64,000 nucleotides of DNA from JBBQZU01 sp038207425. GTDB taxonomy: Bacteria; Bacteroidota; Bacteroidia; Flavobacteriales_D; Cryomorphaceae. Of the stretch, positions 48,001 to 55,303 are shown one piece after another. The stretch is from assembly GCA_038207425.1 (NCBI GenBank), contig JBBQZU010000018.1, positions 1-64,000 of the forward strand, written 5' to 3'. A program made the position numbers and the translations under genes. Positions within the stretch are counted from its first letter, which is position 1; each line of letters begins with the position of its first letter. The notes below the pieces were generated by a model. That model saw only the letters and a program-made list of their open reading frames with translations, ran no database searches and was not told the DNA's origin.

Positions 48001-49028
48001 ATATACAACGTGCCCAGGCTGTCAGTAACCAGACTATTGGGCACTTCATCGCTATTGCCCCCCAGGTAAGTGCTGTATACGAGCTCCGTTCCTGTAGTAT
48101 TGAACTTTGAGATCGCTATATCGGTGCCTGTAATGTTACCCACTCCGCTGCCACCCGCCCAGGTAACCTGATAGGCACCGGTGGTTGCAGGATAGCCATT
48201 GCCAAAAACAGAACTGCCTCCGTATAGGTTTCCCTGAATATCATAGGTAGCGGTGTATCCAAAATTATCGGCACTACTTCCGCTGAATGTGCTGAATATC
48301 AGTTCTGGATCGATGGTTAATTCGTGTGATACATCATAACTACCAACAATGAATTTCAGCGTGTTTCCTTCCACTTTATAGGTGCAGCTTACCACCTTAA
48401 GCTCCCCGTTTATATATTGATATGCAAAGGGTTTTGATTCAATAATGGTGCTGAAGGCAGTATTGAGCTCCAATTCACCTTTATTATTAAGTTTGGGTTT
48501 TAGGCCTTCATACCTTAGCGCAATATCACCAGGCCTTGCTCCGGGTTTTACAATGAAGTCGTACTTCAAGCTTCCCTTGCTGTATATTTTCAGATCTACT
48601 CCGGGATATAGTTCCGTGTAAATTACTTCTTCATAAGCTTTGTTTCCTGAGCTCCAACGTGAAGGGTCGTTGCCCAAAAAGAAATTGTACGTTCCGGGTG
48701 TCACTTTCTTTCCGGAAGGGTTGGTTGCAAGGTTTGCTCCGGTAAAATGAACTTTATATGCGTGGCAGTTCAGGATTGAAGGCGGGTTACTGGCTTGCTT
48801 GGCGCTACTTGAATGCCCTGCAAATACTTTATTCACAGTTGCCGCGTCAAACAGATCGAAGGTAAAGTTACCACGCTCAAGGTAGAGCTTTCCACCGGGT
48901 ATAGCTGTGCTGTATTGCACCGTTTCAGGCCATTGCCTTCCATTTTCAATAAATAGATACTGACCCGATACCAGCTCGGCAGCAGTGAAAAAAACCAGAG
49001 TGAAAAGGAAATTATAAGGTCGATTCAT
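45006..49028 (-). CDS. Large T9SS type B (gliding-motility C-terminal) surface protein
   Basis: A 1340-residue exported protein. It has a signal peptide ending VSG, an N-terminal DUF7948-like domain (YLFIENGRQWPETVQY, GVDLKIYSKG), a long propeller of SBBP-like repeats (YSTYLGG, FGGSGGDA, VWSTVFGSG, ISYATFFGG), a PKD domain (YTWLFGDGNTSNEV), Ig-like modules, and a C-terminal gliding-motility/type B sorting domain (FVPNAFTPNGDGENDRVLVFGG). Such proteins are carried to the surface with the SprF protein next door. Start ATG 49028. Confidence 0.92.
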   Translation of the reverse strand: MNRPYNFLFTLVFFTAAELVSGQYLFIENGRQWPETVQYSTAIPGGKLYLERGNFTFDLFDAATVNKVFAGHSSSAKQASNPPSILNCHAYKVHFTGANLATNPSGKKVTPGTYNFFLGNDPSRWSSGNKAYEEVIYTELYPGVDLKIYSKGSLKYDFIVKPGARPGDIALRYEGLKPKLNNKGELELNTAFSTIIESKPFAYQYINGELKVVSCTYKVEGNTLKFIVGSYDVSHELTIDPELIFSTFSGSSADNFGYTATYDIQGNLYGGSSVFGNGYPATTGAYQVTWAGGSGVGNITGTDIAISKFNTTGTELVYSTYLGGNSDEVPNSLVTDSLGTLYILSTTGSLNFPVTTGAFQTLFQGGVALSLAGLGISFPNGSDIAVSRLNAAGTELIGSTFMGGSGNDGTNTFAALKFNYADEVRGEIDLDAQGNVLIGSTTFSENFPITTGAYQSVKNASQEGVLFKLNPDMTQLLASTFFGGSGGDAIYSIDVNAVGKILAGGGTTSANLTMPVNAFQPDYVGGAAEGFMVQFDANLQLLESGTYYGSMGYDQIYFVEYDLAGRPHAYGQTTATGSTLIFNAPYSVPNSGMFLAKFEPGMQGLVWSTVFGSGTNVPNISPTAFSVDICNRIYLAGWGGAVNTQGNTNGLPVTPDALKPTTNGSDFYLMVLEGDASGISYATFFGGNTSPEHVDGGTSRFDRGGKVYQAVCAGCGGFSDFPIAPADAVSSTNNSSNCNLAVAKIDFDLPLAIASFTAEPVCVPDAVVFSNISNTFTGGMPSYTWLFGDGNTSNEVNPTHLYAAPGVYTVQLIMNDPLSCNLVDTVVSTVEVFTEIMLEVPEIFTSCDSPDFVITALTGNSASQYTWAGNAQFLNPILQGPTDSILSYTASTQIVLYLEVTNGLCTKTATILVVPPPTVQLSIGDTLLCAEGQLTVSSIFGGGSQINDIQWAPADLIISGQGSQTVTIQANAPLQLNISAISEYGCTLEETVQVDVYPIMLNTSDDVLACANDEIILTAFSGGLAQSYIWADNPELNNPLNLPTDSSIAVTPNVLTWYYIQVENNGCILLDSAAVSLFSIGTTIKPDQYICAGDTAVLFVQNDFPGSILTHQWSPEEYIITGLGTSLITVLVTEPTTFTAVSTTPDGCTVENSSTVYTSDLGNQIVEAFANPAQILLGNSSEISAIPVNPDWFYQWEPSTWLNNAFSPSATSTPLEDITYTITIIDTRPEGFCEKKVSVTIKVFEAICGEPNIFVPNAFTPNGDGENDRVLVFGGGITSMDFKIFNRWGELVFETTEQARGWDGTYKGKMSEPAVFVFHLQVRCGDGQDYFTKGNITLIR

Positions 49029-49106
49029 GCGTTATTGACGGTGAAAATTACAAAAAGGTAATGGGTTTTGTATATCCTGTTAATTTAGCAACCTTGAATA
49101 TATGGA

Positions 49107-49649
49107 ATGAGTAGGGTAAAATTTTTTGACAAGTACTATAGCATCCTAAGTTTACCGCCTGACTCGACTGATGGCGAGATCAAGGCTGCATACCGCTCCC
49201 TTGCTAAAAAGTATCACCCTGACCGCAGTGGCACCGAAGATACACGCACACTGTTTATAGAAGTAAATGAAGCCTATGAAATGTTGATGAAAAGGCAGGG
49301 TTTTATAGACGATGCCCTTCAGCGGATTCGCGATAAGGATACTGCCCATCGTTCTTATCCCGGCAAGGAGCAAGTTCGTGAGCGCGCTGCATCTTATGCT
49401 GATATGAAATTTGAAGCTTTCGCCAAAACACCCATCTACCGCACTGCCATGGCAATGAATCGCTTGTTCGATTATTTGTTTCTCGGAGTAGGTGCAATGA
49501 TGATCGTAGCCCCTGTATTCGCTTATTTTGATGATATTCCCAAAGCCGCAGCCAGGGATGAAGAGCCGATCTTTCATGCGCTTCCGGTTGTGTTTGGAAT
49601 CTGTTTTCTCTACGGCCTGTGGTATTTCATTTTCAAAACCAGAGAATGA
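49107..49649 (+). CDS. J-domain membrane protein
   Basis: A 180-residue protein with an N-terminal J domain (YYSILSLPPDSTDGEIKAAYRSLAKKYHPDRSG, HPD at 37-39) and C-terminal hydrophobic helices (LFLGVGAMMIVAPVFAYF and VFGICFLYGLWYFIF). It stimulates a DnaK-type chaperone, here tethered to the membrane. Start ATG 49107. Divergent from the T9SS operon. Confidence 0.88.
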   Translation: MSRVKFFDKYYSILSLPPDSTDGEIKAAYRSLAKKYHPDRSGTEDTRTLFIEVNEAYEMLMKRQGFIDDALQRIRDKDTAHRSYPGKEQVRERAASYADMKFEAFAKTPIYRTAMAMNRLFDYLFLGVGAMMIVAPVFAYFDDIPKAAARDEEPIFHALPVVFGICFLYGLWYFIFKTRE

Positions 49650-49669
49650 GTTGAACTAAATTATAACCT

Positions 49670-51907
49670 ATGAAATCTCACCGTTTTCTCTCAGCCGCCT
49701 TGTTTGCATGGCTTTTCTTGATCAATATTTTAGTGTCGCTTGCCCACGAAGGCATGTGGATACCAAGCACGCTCAGTAAGCTTATAATTGACGATATGCG
49801 CAACGCTGGGCTAAAGCTTACCGCCGAAGAAATATACAGCATAAACCAAAGCAGCCTTAAAGATGCCATTGCACTCTTTGGTGGAGGTTGCACTGCTGAA
49901 GTTATTTCAAATCAAGGTCTTATTCTTACCAATTACCACTGTGGATACAGCCAGATTCAGTCGCACTCATCTATAGAAAAAGATTACCTGCGCGATGGTT
50001 TTTGGGCGATGACCAAGGAGCAGGAACTGCCCAATTCAGGGCTTACAGCCACCTTCGTAGTGATGATTGAAGATGTAACAGATCAATTATTGGCTGCTGC
50101 CAATGGACTTGAAGGCCCGCAACGGCAAAAAGCTATGAGCGAAGCGGCGGCCGCCATTATAACAAAAGCTACCAAGAGCAACCACTACGAAGCTTCAATA
50201 AAACCATTTTTTTATGGAAATGCCTTCTATCTCATTGTTACAGAAATTTTCAGAGATGTGCGGTTGGTAGGCGCCCCTGCCGGTGCCATCGGCAAGTTTG
50301 GTGGCGATACCGACAACTGGGAATGGCCGCGTCATACGGGCGATTTTTCAATTTTTAGGATATATGCTGATGCCAATAACAAACCGGCTGCTTACAGCGA
50401 ATCAAATGTACCGTACTCACCGCGCCACAGCTTGGCGGTAAATATGGATGGAGTGAACGAAGGTGATTATACCATGGTATTCGGTTTTCCTGGTCGTACA
50501 GATCAGTACCTCACAAGTTTTGCTGTTTCTCAATTGATCGATGATTCAAATCCGATGCGCATCGCGATGCGCAAAGCAAGCTTGGCTGTGATTGACGCGG
50601 CTATGGCTAAAAATGATACCACAAGGATTCAATACGCCGCGAAGCAGCCGCGCATCAGCAATGCATACAAAAAATGGATAGGCCAAAGCCAGGGACTTAT
50701 TGCATACGATGCTATTGCAAAGAAGAAAGCCCATGAAGCCGAATTCATCAAGCTAGCGTCTACCAAGGATCCTTCGGGCTTTTCGGCAAATGTGTTAGGT
50801 TTGCTTGAAGAGCTGTATCTCGATAATAATCAGTACGCTCTGGCGGCAGATTATTATGTGGAATTTTACACATACGGACCTGAGCTTTTTAAATTTTCAA
50901 ACAATTTCGCGAAGTTGCTCAACCATTACGATAGCCTCCATAAAGCGGGTGTTGCAAAAACCGAAATTGAAAGGTTGCGAAAGGTAGCAGATGGATTTTT
51001 CAAGAACTACAACAAGCGGGTTGATGAAGGAATATTTGCCGCCCAGGCACCAATTTTTACAAGGGGTGGACCAGGAATTATTCAATCGCCAACACTGAGC
51101 CGCATTTCAAACAAAAATGCAGGTGAGGGAATTCTCACCGCACGCGAAATTTACCGCTCTACCACTTTTGCCAACAGGGCTAAGATAGATGCATTTTTTA
51201 ATAAACCTTCGTCAAAAGCTGCGGCTGCATTGGTCAAGGACCCAATGTTTGTAATTGGGCAGGAGCTCGTGGGCAACTACAGCAAACGGGTGAAACCTGC
51301 GTATGATGCTTTCAAACAAGTTGAAGACCAGCTTATGGGCGCTTTCCTGCAATCAACTATGGAGCTCTTTCCTGACAAGACATACTGGCCTGATGCAAAC
51401 AGCACACTTCGCATTACCTATGGTAAAATGGAAGGCTCCAAACCGAGGGATGGTATGGCTTACCTGCCTTACAGCACCCTCGAAGGAATAGCACAAAAAT
51501 ACAAACCAGGCGACTTTGACTTCGACGCTCCCCCGCGATTACTGGCGCTACACAGCGAGCGAAATTATGGTCCTTATGCAACAGATGGCGAAATGAGGGT
51601 ATGCTTTCTCGGTTCACATCACACCACGGGAGGCAACTCTGGCAGCCCTGCACTCAATGCTCATGGCGAATTGGTAGGGCTCAATTTTGACCGTACATGG
51701 GAGAGTACCATGAGCGATATTATGTTCAATCCTGAGATTTGCCGCAATATTATGGTTGATATCAAGTACGTGCTATTTATTGTCGACATTTACGCAGGAG
51801 CAGGGCATCTGGTGAAAGAAATGAATTTGGTTTCACACAAGGATTCATCTGACGCGACCCTAAAAACTTCCAAAAACGAACAACATGGCTTGGATAGAAA
51901 AGAATAA
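49670..51907 (+). CDS. S46 dipeptidyl-peptidase, DPP11-like
   Basis: A 745-residue exported S46 serine peptidase that releases dipeptides from oligopeptides. Signal peptide (to SLA), catalytic H90 (TNYHCGYSQI), D225 (HTGDFS) and S657 (TGGNSGSP) are visible. The residue after FD in GLNFDRTWE is R675, matching the arginine that gives DPP11 its preference for Asp/Glu at P1; DPP7 has glycine there. DPP11 supports growth on peptides. It overlaps the next gene by 23 nt. Confidence 0.92.
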   Translation: MKSHRFLSAALFAWLFLINILVSLAHEGMWIPSTLSKLIIDDMRNAGLKLTAEEIYSINQSSLKDAIALFGGGCTAEVISNQGLILTNYHCGYSQIQSHSSIEKDYLRDGFWAMTKEQELPNSGLTATFVVMIEDVTDQLLAAANGLEGPQRQKAMSEAAAAIITKATKSNHYEASIKPFFYGNAFYLIVTEIFRDVRLVGAPAGAIGKFGGDTDNWEWPRHTGDFSIFRIYADANNKPAAYSESNVPYSPRHSLAVNMDGVNEGDYTMVFGFPGRTDQYLTSFAVSQLIDDSNPMRIAMRKASLAVIDAAMAKNDTTRIQYAAKQPRISNAYKKWIGQSQGLIAYDAIAKKKAHEAEFIKLASTKDPSGFSANVLGLLEELYLDNNQYALAADYYVEFYTYGPELFKFSNNFAKLLNHYDSLHKAGVAKTEIERLRKVADGFFKNYNKRVDEGIFAAQAPIFTRGGPGIIQSPTLSRISNKNAGEGILTAREIYRSTTFANRAKIDAFFNKPSSKAAAALVKDPMFVIGQELVGNYSKRVKPAYDAFKQVEDQLMGAFLQSTMELFPDKTYWPDANSTLRITYGKMEGSKPRDGMAYLPYSTLEGIAQKYKPGDFDFDAPPRLLALHSERNYGPYATDGEMRVCFLGSHHTTGGNSGSPALNAHGELVGLNFDRTWESTMSDIMFNPEICRNIMVDIKYVLFIVDIYAGAGHLVKEMNLVSHKDSSDATLKTSKNEQHGLDRKE

Positions 51908-52121
51908 TAAGCTGACTCAAACCTTCGAATTCCGAAATTTTTCGGAGGCATGGGCATTTATGAGCAGGGTAGCCCTTGCAGCCGAAAAAATGAATCATCA
52001 CCCTGAGTGGAACAATGTGTACGACAAGGTAGAAATTACGCTTAGCACGCATGATGCAGGCAATACCGTTACCGAGAAAGACCGGAAGTTGGCTGATGCG
52101 ATTGATAAAATAAGAGGATAA
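51885..52121 (+). CDS. phhB: Pterin-4a-carbinolamine dehydratase
   Basis: A 78-residue protein of the PCD/DCoH family. It dehydrates 4a-hydroxytetrahydropterin formed by aromatic amino-acid hydroxylases. The family pattern is complete: FEFRNFSEAWAFMSRVA, EKMNHHPEWNNVYDKV, and THDAGNTVTEKD. It starts at ATG 51885 inside the end of the peptidase gene, so the two are translationally linked. No phenylalanine hydroxylase is adjacent. The family usually has about 100 residues; this is a short form. Confidence 0.93.
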   Translation: MAWIEKNNKLTQTFEFRNFSEAWAFMSRVALAAEKMNHHPEWNNVYDKVEITLSTHDAGNTVTEKDRKLADAIDKIRG

Positions 52122-52144
52122 AATTATCATCTTGTATAAATAAA

Positions 52145-52170
52145 AAGCCCTTCCAATTTGGAAGGGCTTC
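52145..52170. terminator. Bidirectional terminator
   Basis: AAGCCCTTCCAA pairs with TTGGAAGGGCTT across a very short loop between convergent genes. An A-rich run is on the left and T residues follow. Confidence 0.85.
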
Positions 52171-52193
52171 TTGATTTAAAATTCTCTTGGTTT

Positions 52194-54515
52194 TTATCGG
52201 GCAATCATCATCTTTTTGGTAGAAATGAAATCTCCATCCACAAAAAGAGAGTAAAGATACGTTCCCGAAGAAAGTCCAACAGTATTGAATTCTACCTGTC
52301 CATGGCCAAGGTTGCCATCGAGTTTAAATTCTTGTACAGGCTTACCTTCCATATTACTCACCCGAATTACCGCTTGTTTGGTATTTGCGGGCAGGTAGAA
52401 TTTAATGATGGTGCTTTCGCCAAATGGATTGGGAATATTTTGGCCCAATTCAGCTCGGTCGGTGCTGCCGCTTAGCGCTTTGCCTTCTCCTGAATGGGTG
52501 AGGCAGCATGATTGCAAGTCACTATCAAATGAATTAAGTCGGTCCATGATAGCTGCTATCTGTCCTTTTAACGCATCATTCTCTGATTGCAAAGCATCAA
52601 ACTCCACACGGCTTACCATCGCTTCAGGTTTTAGCTCTTCAATCTGCGCTTGTTGTTCTTGTATGGCTTTGGCTAATACCGGAATCAAATCAGAATAGTA
52701 TACTCCGTAAACTGAAGCCTCCTGATAGGTCACTTCACCAGTCTCTCTGTTTTCAACCGGTTCTTTTGTTACTACTACTTCAGGCACAATTTCGAGCAGG
52801 TCCTGAGCAATGAAACCAATTTTTTTGCCATCCTGGGGCCTGTCATTCCATTCGAAATTCACGGGTTTCATTTTGAGTACTTCTGCGAGGCCATAACCGA
52901 GTTTTTCTACGTTCTTTTTCTCTCTTGCATCCGACGTATTGATGGTACCATTTGTCGCATAAACAGTGTTCCACCTTCCACTCGATGTACCGAGACTTTT
53001 GCTTCCGCTTACTACAGGCCGGAAGTATGTTGTCCAGAAAATGTATTGCTCGGTAGTTCCCCTTCCCAAAGTGAGGTCACCGTTAATCGGAATTCCTGCA
53101 CCTGATGTTTCTCCTAAAGCCCAAAGATTCATTTGAATCTTGTTGTTGGCACCTTCGAGGTTAATGCCTATAGAGTCAGAAGCAGCAGGTAATTTGGTGA
53201 TACTGATTCTTGCATTATCAGCATTACTGCCATCTCCTATGAATATCCTATCAGTGATTTCTACGGAGCCATTGAAGTAGCCAGCCCGATTTATGTTATC
53301 ATCAGTTTTGTAGGCCAAGGCTCCAAAGATGCTGCCTGAGCTGTTTGTGCCAATTACTGCTGCGCTATTACTAAAGTCGAGAACTGATGAACCAAATACA
53401 GCCGCAGAGTAAGAGTTGCCCCAATCTACAAACCCCCGCACTGCTGCGTCAGATTGTGCTGTACTCCAGCTAGAACCAGCCAGGGCATTATCACTAGATC
53501 CATTCCTAGTTGCCCTAATGACGCTGTTGCCGGGAACATTGAAATTTGACATGGCACTAGCGTTTAATCTTGAAGTTGCGGTAGGTACAACTCCCACCCC
53601 TACACTTGAGCCATTGCTTCGGAGTGCTGTTAGGCTTGTAATCCAATTAACGCCGTTATAGTAGGGTACAGCGGTGTTTGTGCCCCCAGATAACAGACCT
53701 GTAGGACCTGTAGGACCTGTAGGACCTGTAGTGCCTGTAGGGCCTTGGGGTCCAGTTGCGCCGGTTGCACCCGTTAAACCTGGAAACCCTTGAGGGCCAT
53801 TAGCACCAGTGGGTCCCTGAGGCCCTGTGGCACCTGTAGCACCTGTAGCACCTGTAGCACCCGTCATACCTGTAGCACCCGTCATACCTGTAGCACCTGT
53901 AGCACCCGGCATACCTGTAGCACCCGTCATACCTGTAGCACCCGTGGCTCCTGCACCACCGGCAGGACCTGCGGGCCCGGCTGGACCTACAGGTCCCACT
54001 CCTGTGAGTGAAACCCAGCCGCTTCCGTTATTTCCCTGCAGATCAGTCCCGTTGTATCGGATGCTTCCGGGTGTGCTTCCGGTAGTGTTACCTACAGTGA
54101 GACTTCCAGAAGATTGGATATTGCCGTTGGCTAAATTTATTGAAAAGAGCGAACTGGCAGACGCACTAAGAAACTGAATTTGGGTATTGGTTGCAAATAG
54201 ACCAATATTTGGCGAAACAGTTGAGCGGAAGGCGTAGCGGTTTGGGCTTACGAGAAAGTCGCTTCCGCTAGCAAACCGTAGGTTTGTTGTGAGGTCGCCA
54301 TTGTTGGCATTGATGCCAAAAATGGGATCTGCGGCACCATTCCTAAATTCATACCGTGAGCTGGTAGAATTAAAAAATAAGCCGAAGTTTGGATTAACAG
54401 TAAATTGAAATGCGTACTGATTTGGTCCGATGAGTGCTGTTTGAGCGGTTGATTCTTGTGGGCAAAAAAACATGAAGCCCAACGCGGCGATGGCCGATAG
54501 TAACGGTTTTTTCAT
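52194..54515 (-). CDS. Collagen-like surface protein with S74 chaperone domain, T9SS cargo
   Basis: A 773-residue exported protein. Order: signal peptide (to STAQ), beta-rich head, about 30 Gly-X-Y triplets (about 175-272, mostly GAT, GMT, GPT), a trimer-type stalk region, an S74 intramolecular chaperone domain (about 527-600; NTSDAREKKNVE, KIGFIAQDLLEIVPEV) as in phage tail spikes, a coiled coil (QEQQAQIEELK, RVEFDALQSENDALK) and a C-terminal type A sorting domain (LGQNIPNPFGESTIIKFYL). It probably forms a secreted trimeric fibre. Start ATG 54515. Confidence 0.88.
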   Translation of the reverse strand: MKKPLLSAIAALGFMFFCPQESTAQTALIGPNQYAFQFTVNPNFGLFFNSTSSRYEFRNGAADPIFGINANNGDLTTNLRFASGSDFLVSPNRYAFRSTVSPNIGLFATNTQIQFLSASASSLFSINLANGNIQSSGSLTVGNTTGSTPGSIRYNGTDLQGNNGSGWVSLTGVGPVGPAGPAGPAGGAGATGATGMTGATGMPGATGATGMTGATGMTGATGATGATGATGPQGPTGANGPQGFPGLTGATGATGPQGPTGTTGPTGPTGPTGLLSGGTNTAVPYYNGVNWITSLTALRSNGSSVGVGVVPTATSRLNASAMSNFNVPGNSVIRATRNGSSDNALAGSSWSTAQSDAAVRGFVDWGNSYSAAVFGSSVLDFSNSAAVIGTNSSGSIFGALAYKTDDNINRAGYFNGSVEITDRIFIGDGSNADNARISITKLPAASDSIGINLEGANNKIQMNLWALGETSGAGIPINGDLTLGRGTTEQYIFWTTYFRPVVSGSKSLGTSSGRWNTVYATNGTINTSDAREKKNVEKLGYGLAEVLKMKPVNFEWNDRPQDGKKIGFIAQDLLEIVPEVVVTKEPVENRETGEVTYQEASVYGVYYSDLIPVLAKAIQEQQAQIEELKPEAMVSRVEFDALQSENDALKGQIAAIMDRLNSFDSDLQSCCLTHSGEGKALSGSTDRAELGQNIPNPFGESTIIKFYLPANTKQAVIRVSNMEGKPVQEFKLDGNLGHGQVEFNTVGLSSGTYLYSLFVDGDFISTKKMMIAR
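53697..53990. repeat. Collagen-coding DNA repeat tract
   Basis: Degenerate 9-base units (CCTGTAGCA, CCTGTAGGA and similar on the plus strand) repeated about 30 times encode the Gly-X-Y part of the S74 protein. Blocks such as 53836-53862 and 53910-53940 repeat exactly, so the copy number can change by recombination or slippage without losing frame. Confidence 0.9.
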
Positions 54516-54599
54516 AACGATAGTTATTGGTTAGCAATTCTGGAAAATTCCAGGGGGGCAATGTAGCAATTAAAGTTGAGTTTTGTGAAAAGGTGAAAA

Positions 54600-54627
54600 A
54601 AAAATCCCGACCATCAGGCCGGGATTT
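54600..54627 (-). terminator. Terminator after DUF1573 gene
   Basis: AAATCCCG pairs with CGGGATTT around a GACCATCAGG-type loop, with A and T runs on the two sides, just downstream of the DUF1573 stop codon. Confidence 0.75.
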
Positions 54628-54649
54628 ATCTATTTAAAACAATTTCTAT

Positions 54650-55231
54650 TTAACCCGCTACCTCAAGCACTTTGGCTGAGATAGTCAACATTGTATTTGC
54701 AGGGTCAGTATTTGCTGTAATTGTTACATTTTTGGTTTGCATGTCTTTCTGCTTGCCAGGGCGGTATACCACTTTAATTTCGCCGGTAGCTCCAGGAGCA
54801 ATTGGTTCCTTGGGATATTCGGGAACAGTGCATCCACATGAACCTTTGGCATTCTCAATAATGAGTGGCTCTTTTCCTGTATTGGTAAATTTGAAAATTT
54901 TCAGGTTCTCAGTATCTTGGTTGATGGTGCCAAAATCATGTGCCATTTGCTCAAACTTCAAAGAAGTGAGTGGTCCTGAAGGCTTAGGTTGCTCCAGTTG
55001 TGCGGCTCTTTCCCTGCTCGTATTGGCATTCTGAGTAGGATCAGAAGCAGCAATAGCATCGTATGCATTTTGCTGGGCTTCAGTTGCTGATGCTGCTTTT
55101 CTTTCGAAAGTTGCTTTTGCTCCAGTTGGGTTTGCTTCGCCATTTGAACCACCCGCTGAAAGCAGGTATACGTTTACAATAAGCGCTACTGCAACAACTG
55201 CAAGCAGTCCGATGATCACTTTATTCTTCAT
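54650..55231 (-). CDS. DUF1573 exported protein
   Basis: A 193-residue protein with an N-terminal membrane anchor or signal (KVIIGLLAVVAVALIVNVYLL), a low-complexity linker, and the DUF1573 Ig-like domain (HDFGTINQDTENLKIFKFTNTG, NAKGSCGCTVPEYPKEPIAPG, VVYRPGKQK). The family is common in Bacteroidota; function unknown, periplasmic or surface. Start ATG 55231. Confidence 0.9.
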   Translation of the reverse strand: MKNKVIIGLLAVVAVALIVNVYLLSAGGSNGEANPTGAKATFERKAASATEAQQNAYDAIAASDPTQNANTSRERAAQLEQPKPSGPLTSLKFEQMAHDFGTINQDTENLKIFKFTNTGKEPLIIENAKGSCGCTVPEYPKEPIAPGATGEIKVVYRPGKQKDMQTKNVTITANTDPANTMLTISAKVLEVAG

Positions 55232-55303
55232 TTGATGTTATTTTTTGTTTGTTGTGTCAAAATTATAAAAATCGCTTTCGGTCAGGTCAGGTTTAACATT
55301 TCG

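Noticed and set aside
53790..54177. Proline/alanine-rich or cysteine/threonine-rich frames on the plus strand, or a CRISPR-like repeat
   Set aside because: They are the other frames of the Gly-X-Y coding tract; the units have no spacers and encode a collagen-like stalk on the minus strand.
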